The notes: generated by a model from the sequence alone, not told the origin. A stretch of DNA of 64,000 nt from Misgurnus anguillicaudatus (GCF_027580225.2 NC_073356.2:12617001-12681000); one strand, 5' to 3'; positions 37,701-52,700 are shown, counted from the stretch's first letter. Translations and numbers: made by a program.

Positions 37701-40700
37701 AAAAAGAGAAAAGAACTTATGTTCAAACACTAAGAGTTATTTAGAAATGTTTTCATATGCCTTGTGCATATATTTCTATGTAATACTTCTCTGCCGATGC
37801 TTCCGAATAAACATGAAACGTGAATTATTACCGGTGTAACCCGTGTTTTATTTATGTTTATCCACGCCGAAGAGACTGGAGTATTACAACAGAAAATAAG
37901 GGTTACATTTTGATATTTCGGATTTGAGGAAAGTGATGTTGATCAAGTCATGAGTCTTGTGCAAACTGTGCTCCTGTTCCGTCCAAACCTGAAATATCAA
38001 GAGTTTCAAAAGCTGAAGACAAATCCCCGACCATCCACGACACAGACAACAATAACGGATCACGTATCATGTAAGTTAGCCGAGGATATGTGTCCAATAA
38101 GCACCGTGAGCAGCAAGGGGTTTAAAAAAAAAATATTGCCACATAAAAGGCATATCATTGGCATTTTTTATTCAAAAATGTTTTGTTTTTATTTTAGTTT
38201 AATTCTAATTTGATATAAATATATATTAGAGCCCTGCATTTCAGCCTTTTTACGCCCATTGGGTCGGGTTTCGGACCAATTTTAACATCACATTTGATGC
38301 GGCCAGTTCTCTGGATTTTTTAGGCTTCTCCACCTTTATATATAATAATTTAATTTAAAGAAATGTTGAGACATTGATAAATTGTAAAAGAAATACGTTT
38401 AACCTATCGCACGAGTCCACTACGCACATTTACAACGTACCTGTTGCAACAGTGTTGCGTCTCCGCCAGCAACAGGACCTTCAGCGCATCGGGGAATATG
38501 GAGAACTGAATAAAAACCTTAAATACTGCGCATAATCTATAAAAGACTTCCTTCGGTAGTCATGTAAAAAATGCGGTGTAAAGCCTTGAATTTTAATTGA
38601 TGCATAGCGTATGTGTAATTAAGCAACCTGCATGTTTATTTCGTTTCATGTTTATTTCGTTTTGTTTTGATTCATTATTTTTCTTCACCCCGCCGCGACT
38701 GCGAGCAACAGAGCAGCCCCCTCCGCTTTTTAAAAATAGTGTGCTGATAATAAACATTTAAACTAACATTGTTATATGCTGAAAATATACATATTATATA
38801 GACGTTATTGTAGGCAAGTGAATTGTTGATTTGAGAGGCTCATTTGATCAAACAAGTCGTCAACATGACGTTAGCTGTCGGCCGCTAACCGCTTGTTCAT
38901 TATCAAAAAACCTTAATTTAACAAACAAAAAAGGCTCTAAAATAAATAAAAGATATTTTATAATTTTGACAGTTAAAACTGAACTGCTTTAATTGCTGCA
39001 ATAGTCGTACAGCTGTAAGGAATGTGTAAGGAGTTATTTTTGTTATTTCTGCGGATTTCTTTTGCAAAATTTATGCGGATTTTGCTGAATTATTTTAAAT
39101 GTTTTAAAAAGATCTAAGAGAATTGGAGCTGTGGATATTACAAAACAATAAAATATTTTATAATATAGGAATATAAATGCATATAATATTATATACATGG
39201 CTGTAAAGTGTAATAAAAATACTGAAGTAAATAGAAGTTCTTCACTAAAAGAATGATCGTATTTTTAATCGTGATCAAAAGTTTGAGCAAAACAATCGTG
39301 ATCATCATTTTTCCTGGAATCGTGCAGCCCTACTCTGACATAATATTAGTGCGCATCAACTTAAACTCGTGATTTCTCCTGTTAGCATTTTATTGACTCG
39401 CTTAAAGACCATCTCCTCAAAGTCACCAGGGAAAGGAGGTCGAAAGTGGACAAAACGTATCTTAATACCAGGTGTAAACGGGGCCTTAATTTCACAAAAA
39501 ATCTTATTTTTTTCGGCAGTATTAATTGGCATGTTTCGGGAATAAAGTGTATTTGCACTGTTGCACAAGGCTAGTTTTTTCTAAACATCTTAATGTTTTT
39601 TGCAGCATATTGTATGCTGACATAGTTGGGTTCACTCGTCTAGCCAGTGACTGTTCACCAGGAGAACTGGTCTATATGCTGAATGAGCTCTTTGGCAAAT
39701 TTGACCAGATTGCCAAGGTATTTAAACACTTAAAAATGTATACTTAAAATTATATTTTATAAGTGAACACTTTTTTAAGCCCACTATACTGTGCTACACT
39801 ATAAGCTACACTATACTAATATTTGTATTTGTTAAAGAATTTTAAATTATGTTTTTATGCTTTTTTATTTATGTCTTTATAATAGTTTATTTACTATAAT
39901 GTCTGTGGTTTATTTGTAGGAAAATGACTGCATGCGGATCAAGATCTTGGGTGACTGTTATTACTGCGTGTCTGGGCTGCCTGACCCTCTGACCGATCAC
40001 GCTAACAACTGTGTGAAGATGGGGCTGGATATGTGTGGGGCCATCAAGTAAAAGAGCATTCAAACACAGATAATCTCTTAATACATATGAAGAGTTTGGT
40101 TTCAAAACGCAATAATCCATTTTTACTAATTTCAGTAAAAATGTGTTTTCTGTACCAAGAAAGTGACAAGATGAAAACCACTATTTTCTGTTACAACCTT
40201 TCACGTAGCATCTTTAGGTTATAATAACATTAAAAATTCTAATCCATAATTTGATTTTCAAAGATTTATTCTATAAACGCAATAAATCCATAACAAGCTT
40301 TTTTTAAAAATGCTATAAATCAATATATAAATGTGCATTCATCTTTGTCATGTTATATCCATTAAGTTGACTAGTGGCTTACCCTGATTAAAAAAATAAA
40401 CATTAATGGCATTATATTACTTTGTCATATTAAGAACACTTTCTTTGCTGCTGTCATCCTCGGGACGCCGTCGCTGAACTTTTTTGACAGCGATCAGTTG
40501 TAAAATGTTTTGGTCCTGCTTCATTTTTGTTGACTTTGCGTAAAATAATGGAAAGTTATTCATAAGATTCCCTGGGGTTTTGGGAAAAAAGGGAGAAAAG
40601 ATGACAGATTAACACGACAGATATCGGATTTTGCTTAAAATTAAGAATTTACTTTTTAATACTGACCTACAAAATACTGATTTTGGTGGTAAGTATTTTT

Positions 40701-43700
40701 TTAAATGGTGTTTATCACGTTTTGAAACCAAACTCTTCATATCTTATTACTGCTGTACTTCATTATTATTGGTTCATTTCAGCTGTCTTTACAAAAGGAA
40801 TGACACACTGCTATGTTTAGCTATGAAAATATAGATTTTTTTTAAATTATTGATTTCAATTAATTAAAAAATTTGGGGTTTAAAAATAGCAGTGTGTGTC
40901 AGTCCTATTGTATTTAAGCTTTGACTCGTCCTTTGGTTGAGCACCTGCTGAAAAATTACTTCAATGTGCGCACATTTTTATTTTCAATTGTATGGAATTA
41001 TGTTTGTGTCAAATAAAACGGTAGCAACTTTTGCAAAAACTAACAAAAATATACATTGATAAAAGAAAAAAAACACTCTGAATATAAAAACAATCAACTA
41101 ACTAGCAAAAAAATTTAACATCATCTTTAAATATATATTTCGTTTGCGCTTTGCAAATTTACGTTCGCCATTTTGACACAAACCTCTCGTGAGGGGCGGG
41201 CTTAATAGCGGTTCGCTCTTATTGGCTTGTGAGATTTTGATTGACAGTTCATTGAACCAGAACCCCGGAACAGAAGGTGGCGGTAATGCACCAATAAGCT
41301 GGATGCCAACCGCTATTAAAAATAACAAAAAGAAGACGATCAGACGCTGTATTTCAAAGTGTTCAAAGCGAAAACGAAAACACTGGCAGCACATTCAAAA
41401 CTATGTTTAGTGAAAGTGAAGCTTAGAAAACCATAAACAAAGAATGCAGTATATTTAAAGATGATGTTAATTTTTTTGCTAGTTAGTTGATAGTTTTTAT
41501 ATTCAGAGTGTTTTTTTTTTCTTTTATCAATGTATATTGTTGTTAGTTTTTGCAAAAGTTGCGTGAGTTTTATTTGACACAAATATAATTCCATACAATT
41601 TTAGCATTTTATTACATTTTTTTCGTACAATGACCATCAAACTTTTATGCGTAAAATTGCGCATTGTCCCAGTGAAATAGTTTCCTGCAAATCTCTTAGT
41701 TTACTCCACAATCTGTTTATTTATACATAATGAAATGATTTCACTTAGCTTTAACAGTCACTTTTTTATCCTACTATTCATGCCCCTTGGCATGTAACCA
41801 TATAATGCTTTGTTTGCCATGATTGTGATTCTGTATAAATTTTTGTTGCTTTAGAAATTTCTGCGTAAACTATATATATACACTTACATGGAGCGTCTAT
41901 GCAGAGTCAAAATAGTTGCAGCTTTACCATAGCACACTTATCTCATAACAACATAAGTTACTTCTGGAGGAATCCTCACATATGGCACAGTATGGTATTT
42001 TGTGATACCGACCAGCCGACTATACATTATATCTTTCCATATTAGAACAAAACACCCAAAGTCCATCCCTCCTAAAACCCCCAAACCAGATGTTAATCAC
42101 AGTATGTCCTTTCATCATCCACCAAGAACACTTTGTTTTTCGTGACGGCTGTCGTGAAGCACTACACTTCTCTGTGAGCCTGAAATCATCCTGATACTCA
42201 AGAGGCTCAGATGTGTAATATTCTTGAAACCCACACATTCTTCTTTTCTTCCCCCATACGGTCTCAAAGTGCTGCCCCATTTTTCACTTCCTCACCCAAT
42301 CTCCATTCTTCTGCCCAACTCTGAGCTTCACACACTCGCTCTCCCACACCCATTCACTTTCACACCATACACTCACAAATTTTTTGGAGGGGTTTTATTG
42401 AGAATCCACCGTCTTATTGTATTCTCAAACAGGAGAGGGGAATACTGTGTGCCAGATTAGCAATAAAATGATCTGACAGAGGCACATACACCTTTTGAAA
42501 TGGGGCAGTTCTGGCTTACTTGCACCCCACTCTGTCAAATGGTAAAAAATTGTCCTTAGCTGTCACTGTGGCGGTACCCTTTCAAAAAGTACACATTTGT
42601 TCATATTAGTACTTCAAATGTACATATTGGTACCAGAGAGTGCATATTCGTTCCAAATTATGCTTTTTTAACCTGTGCGCATAGCCAAAGCGACGTTGAC
42701 AATTTAGTTTTTTTAGTGCAATGTGAGCTTAAGAAACAAGAGTTTCAGTACAGTTGATCTCAGGTTTAATCGTTGGTCAGAAATATGGTGTTTAATTGTG
42801 ATTTTAGCACATGATTTTTGAGATATCTGTCTTTCCCCATTTAAGTACATGTAGATAGGACTTTAGTCTTGCATTACTGAAATTATTGCCTGGATGCATT
42901 GCAAACGTGACCACCTAGTGGCATGACTTTCCCTAAAGCAGTGGTTCTTAAACTTTTCAGGGTGCTCCCTCCCCTTGTGTAGTGTGCATCCCTTCGTGCC
43001 TTCCCCCAAAGAAAATTTAAGAGATAAAACAATCTCAAACTGAATAAAAGAAAACATATTAAATGATACAAAGCAGTACTGTTGGTTAGTAGCCTTATTA
43101 TTATTATTTTATTTTATTACACAGAATTTATGATACATGAATGTATTTTATAAAATGTCATAAAACTGGGTGCCCCCCAAGGATGGCCCACCTCCAGTTT
43201 GAGAGCCGCTGCCCTAAGGACTTTGGTAGAAAAAATAGAGAAGTGAGAAGTTATACAGAATGTCAGGCAAGTGCTTACAGCGTTTTATTTAAATATTCTG
43301 TGGGCTTTCTCTGGAAAAGAGGTCATATGAGGGTCGGCAGATCATGGCAGAAGCAAATACAAACATTCTGCAGAAAGCGAGCTACCAAATTTTGAAAATG
43401 TATGTGCATAAATTATTTTTGCTGCAGGGTTTTAAAATACTTCTTCCCTACAAACATTCTTCAACTTTTTGGAAGTTTTGTTTCAAATCCCTTAAAAAAT
43501 CTGAGTTCTTGGCAAAGCCCTGCTTTGCTCAACCAATCGGAATAAAGCATTCAACAGGCCTGTGGTATAAGTTTATGCATATTTCTGTTGTCAAAGTTAT
43601 GTCTGTGAAATATGATACTGTTTACTGTTTTTATGTACTGAGAGATTGAAATCTGTATGCGCTGTTGTTATGACAGGAAGAAAACGTTTAGCAGTTTCCT

Positions 43701-46700
43701 GAGGGATCAGGTTAATTTAGGACCAGGATTTAAGTAGTTTTTACAAACATACCTTAGAAAAGAACAATACTGGTGTGCATCTTGAGACAAATGAAAACAA
43801 TGACACTGATATACAGTGAGGAAAAGAAGTATTTGAACACCCTGCTATTTTACAAGTTCTCCCACTTAAAAATCATGGAGGGGTCTGAAATTGTCATTGT
43901 ATGTGTATGTCCACTGTGAGAGACATAATCTAAAAAAAAAATCCAGAAATCACAATGTATGATTTTAACTATTTATTTATATGCTACAGCTGCAAATAAG
44001 TATTTGAACACCTGAGAAAGTCAATGTTAATATTTGTTAAAGTAGCATTTGTTTGCAATTACAGAGGTCAAATGTTTCCTGTAGTTTTTCAGCAGGTTTG
44101 CACACACTGCAGGAGGGATTTTGGCCCACTCCTCCACACAGATCTTCTCTACATCAGTCAGGTTTCTGGCCTGTCGCTGAGAAACACAGCGTTTGAGCTC
44201 CTTCCAAAGATTCTCTATTGGGTTTAGGTCTGGAGACTGGCTATGCTATGCCAGAACCTTGATGTGCTTCTTACAGAGCCACTCCTTGGTTATCCTGACT
44301 GTGTGCTTTGGGTCATTGTCATGTTGGAAGACCCAGCCGCGACCCATCTTTAATGCTCTAACTGAGGAAAGGAGGTTGTTCCCCGAAATCTCGCAATTCA
44401 TGGCCCCGTTCATCCACTCCTTAATACAGTGCAGTCGCCCTGTCCCATGTGCAGAAAAACACCCACAAAGCATGATGCTACCACCCCCATGCTTCACAGT
44501 AGAGATGGTGTTCTTGGGATGGTACTCATAATTTTTCTTCCTCCAGACACGTTTAGTGGAATTATCACCAAAAAGTTCTATTTTGGTCTCATCTGACCAC
44601 ATGACTTTCTCCCATAACTCCTCTGGATCATCCAAATGGTCATTGGCAAACTTAAGACGGGCCTGGACATGTGCTGGTTTAAGCAGGGGAACCTTACGTG
44701 CCATGCATGATTTCAAACCATGACGTCTTAGTGTATTACCAACAGTAACCTTGGAAACAGTGGTCCCAGCCCTTTTCTGGTCATTGACCAGCTCCTCCCG
44801 TGTAGTTCTGGGCTGATTTTCACCTTTGTTAGGATCATTGAGACCCCACAAGGTGACATCTTGCATGGATCCCCAGTCCGAGGGAGATTGAGAGTTATGT
44901 TTAGTTTCTTCCATTTTCTAATGATTGCTCCAACAGTGGACTTTTTTTCACCAAGCTGCTTGGCACTTTCCCTGTAGCCCTTTCCAGCCTTGTGGAGGTG
45001 TACAATTTTGTCTCTAGTGTCTTTGGACAGCTCTTTGGTCTTGGCCATGTTAGTAGTTGGATTCTTACTAATTGTATGAGGTGGACAGGTGTCTTTATGC
45101 AGCTAATGACCTTAAACAGGTGCATCTAATTTAGGATAATAAATGGAGTGGAGGTGGACATTTTAAAAGTTATTTTTGTGACTAATCTAATTGCATATGC
45201 ATTTCTAGGAGTTTCCCTTTCAGAAGCAAATTTTATGGGAGGATATTATTTAAACGATTCACGCAACGTGATTTACTAATGTTTGCGCGTATGATATTAC
45301 TGGTATTTCCGCCATTATTTAACGCCAAAAAAGCATGTCTTAAATCATTTTGCGCTTAAAATTTCTGCAAATGTTGCTGATATGAAGAGGCATCGCAGTG
45401 ATACATATTACTAAAATAAATACATAAATATTGTTTGCCAAGCCATGTTTTTTTTTTTACTTTTTTGCTGGCGGAAATAAAAGATGAGTCACTAGGAGAA
45501 GTTACACAATAGCAGGTGTTTCAAAACTTCTTGTAAGCCTTCATTTTTTATCCTCCAGTTCTTTTTAGTGTCCTATGGCTCTGTTAGCTGCGATGTCCGT
45601 GGTGCTGAACTCAAGCACATCAGGCGTTAGTAGATCACTCGCACCTGAGGAGCATTACCTCTGCTCATTTGCGACTCCAAACTTGCGCTGCTCTTAGTAG
45701 ATTTTGCCCTGTTTAGTAAATCTGGCCCTTAGAGTTTTGATAATATAACTTAACTTTTAAACTGTGGTAATAATGTGTCAAAACTTTTAAATGTTATTTC
45801 AGAAAGGTGAGAGATGCCACCGGAGTCGACATTAACATGCGTGTCGGGGTGCATTCTGGAAATGTCCTCTGCGGCGTGATCGGCCTCCAGAAATGGCAGT
45901 ATGATGTTTGGTCACATGACGTCACCCTGGCCAATCACATGGAGGCAGGGGGTGTACCTGGGTAAGATCAGCCTCAGGCAGCATGTGACACTTGTTTTCA
46001 TGATTTTTTACATATTTGCTTCTACATGAAGTGTACTTGACGTTAATAGAAAAGCTCTATTGAGAGAAACAGTGAACAGTGTGCTATTGTGCTGCTAACA
46101 AGTGTTTTGTTGATTAACACATAATGAAAATAAAGACAAAGAAAAGCTATACTGTAGATCCTCTCTACAGTATAGTTCAGTTTTTCAATCTTAACCCTTT
46201 TGTTTCTGCAAGCGTTAGAAAATACTCATGTTATGTACGTTTTTTATGAAGTGTGCTCCCGAGTGTAATGTTTGTGTGCTCCTCTCCAGGCGAGTTCACA
46301 TCTCCTCTGTTACCCTGGAGCATTTGAAAGGCGCGTACAAAGTCGAGCAGGGGCACGGACAGAGCCGAGACTCCTACCTGAAAGAACACGGCATCATTAC
46401 ATACCTAGTCATCAACCCAAAGGTAAAACATGATATAATGTCCGACTTTACCAAGTTTATAAGAATACTAGATTTCCAAAGTTTCTAAAGAACCACAATT
46501 GATAATGTAAACATTTAAAGTAAAGAGTTTGTTTATATATTGTTTAATATATTTGTTTATATTGTATGAGCAGCAATTATGGTGATTCATTGACAAGCAC
46601 TACTAGTTAATCATGTCTAGGTAAACATAAGCAATAACCATTTAATGAACACTGGGTACTATTTAGTCTTTGTTATAGCCTACTATATTTCACTTGGTAG

Positions 46701-49700
46701 TCAGATTTGACAATCCTGTTTCAATTAAAAGTACACGTTGAATATATTGCAGTAGTTTAGCATTAAGACCCAGAAGAAGAATCCAAAATATTCATCATCT
46801 CAGATGTGAGTGGGCTTTACTGCCCACAGATATCATAATGCCTGGCATCATATATTCAAATAACAACGCCTATTCTTTTCTTTATCCAGTACGTTATTTA
46901 CTTTTCAACAATGCATTGGCCTGAGGTAACAAAAGCAGCAACGTTCTCTCATAAGAGACTCGTGCATTTATTTTCTACTCTTTCTGTGCCTCTCAGCTTA
47001 AACATAACAACCCACTGCCACCCACCACACACCTATTATCATTACCAGATTGAAGTTTGGAGGGCTTTTGCTCATTTTTGTTTTTCCTCCACATTTGTTA
47101 ATGCCTATGTGCGGTTTTTGTTTTACTTAAATTCATTCTTTTTTTTTTAGTCATGATGGCGTGAAGTAGATCTGTATTGTACTGACTTGAGGCAACATTG
47201 TACACTGTCATAAAAAAGGTTTAAAACTGTAAATTTTCTGTACCCTATAAGGCAGGGGTTTTCAAACTGTGGTTCAGGACCCACTATAGTGGGTCAATCC
47301 ATTCTCATGAAGTGTGTATAAACGTGAAAATATTGTGAAAAGTCGTGCAATACATATGGCAAATTCAATTTTTGCATGCATATGATACACCAGTCCTCCC
47401 ATTAGATTTGGGGTTAGATTTGGGATTTGCTTTAGGATGTCTTTTATTATATCGGTTTCTCCATGTTTTGTCTATTTTTAAACCATGGTTGCTTGGAGTT
47501 GGGGTTAGATTTGGGGTTTGAGTTAGGATGTCATTTCACGTAACAAAAAGTTGTTCTAACCCCAAACCCAAGCGTCAACGTTAAAAAAACAGAAAAAAAG
47601 ATAAACCAATGCATAAAACAAAATGAAACGATGCGCCGTATTAAGTGAACGGGAAGGACTGGTGTTTCATATGCACGCAAAATTGGTCAGACATTTAAGT
47701 TCATCACCTGATAGAAAACAATAGGTATCAAAAGTCTGTTGATAATGCAAAACAGGCAAGACCTTCAACCCTCACTTAACCATCCATGTCATGGTCTCAT
47801 TTAACCACTTATGTTCGTATTGAACGTAGACTACTGCACAGTTACTGCTTTTAATTTTAGATGGTTACAGTTATTGTTTTCAATAGCCAAACCAAGTTTA
47901 GCCTGTTAAATACCAAATAAGCATATTGTTTTTGTTTACTTTCATTCTTTCTTGTTTGTTGCTTGATAAGAAAAAAAATCGGAAATTGGATCGGAATCGT
48001 CCAATTTGCTTGTTAAGAAAATCGGTATAAAAACAGGCCGTGCATCCCTAGAAAATAATTGACAGCATAATTGAGTTTCAATTTCAACAAACCACCATTA
48101 TGGTGATCAGTGTTTGCATTTCATCAACTCATTTGCATTTTAAAGGACACACCCAAAAATGCCAAATTTTTGCTCACACCTACAATGTGGCAATTTTAAC
48201 ATGTTATAATAAATTATCTGGTATTTTGAGCTAAACTTCGCATATGTACTCTGGGGACACCAAAACATTATTTTTAAAAAGTCTTGTGAAATGTCCCCTT
48301 TAAGGATCTAGTCAGGGGTGCACATAACTTTTTTGTCCTGGTTTTTAAAGAAGCACCTGGAGATGTTGCTTGGTACTCAGACTATTCATAGCACAGACAT
48401 CCTACATGCTGTCATCCTCACTTATCTCCTGACTACTCTCTTCCCCATATCTCTTTGGTTTAAACATGGTAGACGATGATAACTTCAGGACAAGAGAACT
48501 GGAAGTGCTAAAAGGTTATTTTTCGGGTTTTGCCTACAAAAATACATCATCCCTGCAGCTCTCTATAAAGTGCAGAATAGGACGTATATACATGAGATAG
48601 AAATTTCATTAGACAATTCACTTCTTTAAACATTATTTGTGGCAATGAGTTTTAGACTACAGTGCCGTATCCTATAATACAGCACATCCATTTACTGTAC
48701 TGTTTATTCTACAATGTTATTTAGGCAGAGAAACGAAGTCCGCCGCTCCCCAGCCGGCTTCGACCCTCTCTGGATGGGGCCAAGACGAGGGCAACAGTGC
48801 GCATGACGCAGTACCTCGAATCGTGGGGGGCGGCCAAGCCCTTTGCCAACCTCCATCACAGAGACAGCATGACCAATGAGAACGGCAAGATCAATACTCA
48901 TGTGAGTCACACCGAGTAATGATCTAATAACTAGCTGATGGAGTTAATTCTAGTTCATGAAATCTCCATGTAGTTTTGATTCTAGACGGCGTTTTAACAT
49001 CATTTGCATTTTCCTCAGGATGTGCCGTTGGGGCAGTACAGCTTTCAACTAAGGTCAGAAAGGTTTGTTTTCCACCACTTATTATTTTATATGACTTTAT
49101 GATAATCAGCACACATTTAAGTGAATATAACATTGACATAGACCTCATCTGCATTTCTGAGGTTGCTTAAAGTGGTTTGAAGGTCTCTCTCCTTCATTTC
49201 AGAACAAAATCACAGAAGAAAAGATTTGAAGAGGAGTTGAATGAAAGAATTATTCGCACCATCGATGGCATCAACTCACAAAAGTGAGCACACATAATGC
49301 CCTGCATCTTATCTTTATGACAGAATTAATGAATTCAAGACAGCACCACAAGAAAAACCGCTTTTGAGTTTAACAGGGATGAATTTGGGCAGCCTTTACT
49401 TTATCTGTACTTTTTTTTTTTAAAAAAAGGTCCTTTAAAATAAAGGGTCATGCAGCAATGGCATTGAAAAAAGTCATAGGTTCTTAAAATAAACTTTTCG
49501 GTAGATCAAGGTGCAGTCTTCGGGTATTCATGGTTGTTAAATCTTCCTTCCTAGTCAGTACAGATCAATAGATTAAGGTTCAGGATGCTGTTAGTTGTCA
49601 AAGTAAGGGGTCCCAGCAAATGGTCCACTATGTTAATCTTCATTCATTCATTCCTACTAAAGGCAGCTGTATCTTTTCTGTTTTTCTGGGTCACATCCAA

Positions 49701-52700
49701 TATGGGACAATGTGACGCATTAGTACAGGGTATCAATTGAATATGATGCAAGCTTCAGAAAGCTGTTAGGTGGAAAAGTAAGAATCCCCTGCAATTGCCC
49801 TGAGAAACTTTCTTTCTATAGACTTTACTGTCTCTATCCTGAGAAAAGGTCCTGCTTGTTATGTAAATCTTCCCTTCCTAAAAGTCTCACTTCTGTTTTC
49901 CTGGGAGAAAAGTTCTGCCATTTGATTTAGACTGTATAAATGTTAATTCTTAAAAAGTAAATTTAAACGTTTTACAAAAAATAAAGTAAAACGATATACT
50001 TTTTCACTATAAAATGTAAAAACAAAAAAGCAGCATGAAGTTAAAACAACTTGGTTTTGCAAGTCAATTCAACCTACTATTTTAAGTTTTGGCTTGTGAA
50101 AAGTTACTCATAACTTCGTTTGTATATCAAGCTGAAATTGTTTAACTTACAAAATTAAGTTAAAGTAACATAAAAATATTGTCAGGAACAGGAGGAAGAA
50201 CCCAAGCGCAGACGGGGGTAACAAAACACTTTATTTTACAAGGACAAGAGAAAAACAAAACCCATAAGGGGGCAAAACATTAAACAAGACACTATGACAC
50301 TAGACAGATTAAACACTTAACTAGACTTGACTAAACACTAAACTTGATTAACTCTCTACAAAGTACAAAACAAAACGAGCACAGGACAGCAAACACAAGG
50401 GCATTAAATAAGGGAGCAAATCAAGAGAGGAACAGCTGACAATGATAAAACAATAACAAGGATAATTAACAAGGTGACCAGGGGGCGGGGTCATAGATGA
50501 GACATTAGGGCTGCGTCTGAAAACTCTAAATTGCTGCCTTCTGAGGCAGCTTTCCAAGGCAGGAAGGCATCAAGGCATGTCCGAATTCAATGTTTGGTTT
50601 ACTTCCTGTCTCCTGAGATACCTACAGTATGCATGGACGTACATTAAGAATGTGATTGGTCGAGCCCGGTCGAGTTAGAAAAAATTAAATGGCGGCCAAG
50701 GACGCGACTGGACCATCAATTTAGTGTAAATAAAGGTAGATTTTCACTTTTTTACACATTTTAATAGCATTTCTAGCGAGAAATTAGTATTGTAGTTTTC
50801 AAATATGTGATTAGTTATCACAAAGGCGCTCTCTGTTTATATTTCAAACACGCTGCCTTTGAAGTGTGTCCGAAAGTCTTTCTCTGAGCTGCCTTCATGC
50901 CTCCGAAGTCATTTCCTCATGAGGCAGCGAGGCAAAGAGTCACTGCCTTGAGTTTTCGGACGCAGCGTAGGTGTGTTCGACTTCATGTGGCGCTGCGCAG
51001 ACCGATCGGCGTCTGACTTAAAGCAGTGCATGCCAGTGTCATGAGCAATTCTGTCCCCCCTGGCAATTCAGTCCCCCTATAGGACCCCGATTAGTACCTA
51101 GCACTAATGCCTGGTCAAAAATTTGTCATTGCGATATCTCGTCTGTGTTAGCGGTACAGTGTAATAATCTAAATAATAAAATGGCATAAGCAATGTGTAG
51201 ATCTCCCACCTATAGCCTCATTTATATACTACTTTATGAAACATATAATTTAAAAGACATAATTTGTCATTTTAACAACGTTCTAACTACATAAATCATA
51301 ACGCGATTTTGTAGGAATTGTAATAAGGCACTAAGAAAACTACCTATGAGGAGTTTTTTTCAGCCAATGGAATCACGCGGGGGTCCTAAGGGGAAGGGAA
51401 TTGCCAGGGACCGAATTGCTCATGATACCGGTTAGTAATTTGTAGAGTTGTTCCGATTCCGATACCAGTATCGGAAATGCGGCCGATACCACAAAAAATT
51501 CTGGCATCGGAATCGGCGAGTACTTGAACCCATGTACCGATCCAATACAATTTTCTTAATAAACCTAGTTATGCCCATTATAGCTAACAGTAAAGCTAAT
51601 GCTGCAAAGCGAAACTAATTTCTTCTTCGCTGCTCTGAATGCAAACACCAGGAAGTTACCACACACGTGACGCAACCACTGTTTACTTAGAGCGGCGAAG
51701 GAATGAAAGCATGCAGCCGTATGTCCGCTGTTTGTAATTATTTCAGACTAATAAAACATTGACATGTCTCAACGGAATCCGCGCCCGCAGATTTCCACGG
51801 AGAACTCTGCAGATTTAATGCCCGTGATTGACAAGCACACATACCCCGCGCTTGAGATTTGAGATGTCATTGACAACAAGCACACATACCCTCATGCGTT
51901 TGTGAGCAGCATTGACAAGTACATGAACCCTGCGCGTGCTGTTTGCTGTGATTGTTTTTAATGATAAGAGTATGAACCGTTTGATATATGAGATGAAATA
52001 AAACTTACCACTGAGTTTAACCGCAGATCTTACTTGTCTCTGTCGTCTATGTGACGCAAAAGTCAGCATACATCATCATTTCAAATCAGTTTACAAGACG
52101 AATGCTCTTGTTAGTTTACATTGCGTTGTAAAAATGATTAAATTATCTTCATACGTGCTTCATTCATAATAAGAACATAGTAACACAAGCTTTTATTTTG
52201 CTATAAAATATATTAACAATAATATATGTCATTTTAGGCTACAAACTATAATTCTATATTGACAAGCACATTATCTGGTTCATGTTGGTCCAGTTTAATT
52301 CAGAGGACTCATTGGTTTGGTGTATTCATTTTAATTGTAAGCCTTTAAAAAGTAATTATTTTAGATGCAATTTTGTACTATTAAATAGCTTAAATTCTTT
52401 CATTTAAAACCATCCCGAAGAATTCCACAGATTTTTCCAATTATTCTAAAACTAAAACAGCCTTTCAGTTTACAGTGTTAGATTTGTGGCAGATTTTCTC
52501 ATAAGAAAAATAAATATTACTGTTAAATGTCTTTCAGATAATAAAAATACTAGTTCACTGTATGTATTATTTGTTAATGTTTTATACAGGAATAAGTCTG
52601 AAGCACACCATAAAACAGTTATATCCATTCATACAGGGCTAGTAGTATGTACAGCTGTATATTATACAGAGACACACCCAGGTATCGGATCGGTACTCTG

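Larger units (their letters stand above)
40048..45802 (+). other. adcy2: adcy2 intron (5.8 kb)
   Basis: Holds a TIR element at about 40084-40746, a fold-back repeat at 40987-41602, a small hAT MITE at 42939-43211 and a truncated minus-strand Tc1 at 43814-45165. 42576-42660 has GTAC-rich repeat fragments. 45236-45732 ends in a dispersed-repeat terminus (reading TAAATCTGGCCC). 41610-42570 shows nothing I can identify. Confidence 0.75.

Noticed and set aside
44193..44531. 112-codon plus-strand frame
   Set aside because: It is antisense to the Tc1 transposase relic on the minus strand.
48725..48729. Acceptor AG at 48727-48728 instead of TAG at 48722-48724
   Set aside because: It would shift the frame and abolish the conserved SLDGAK and [11 protein letters not shown] sequence.
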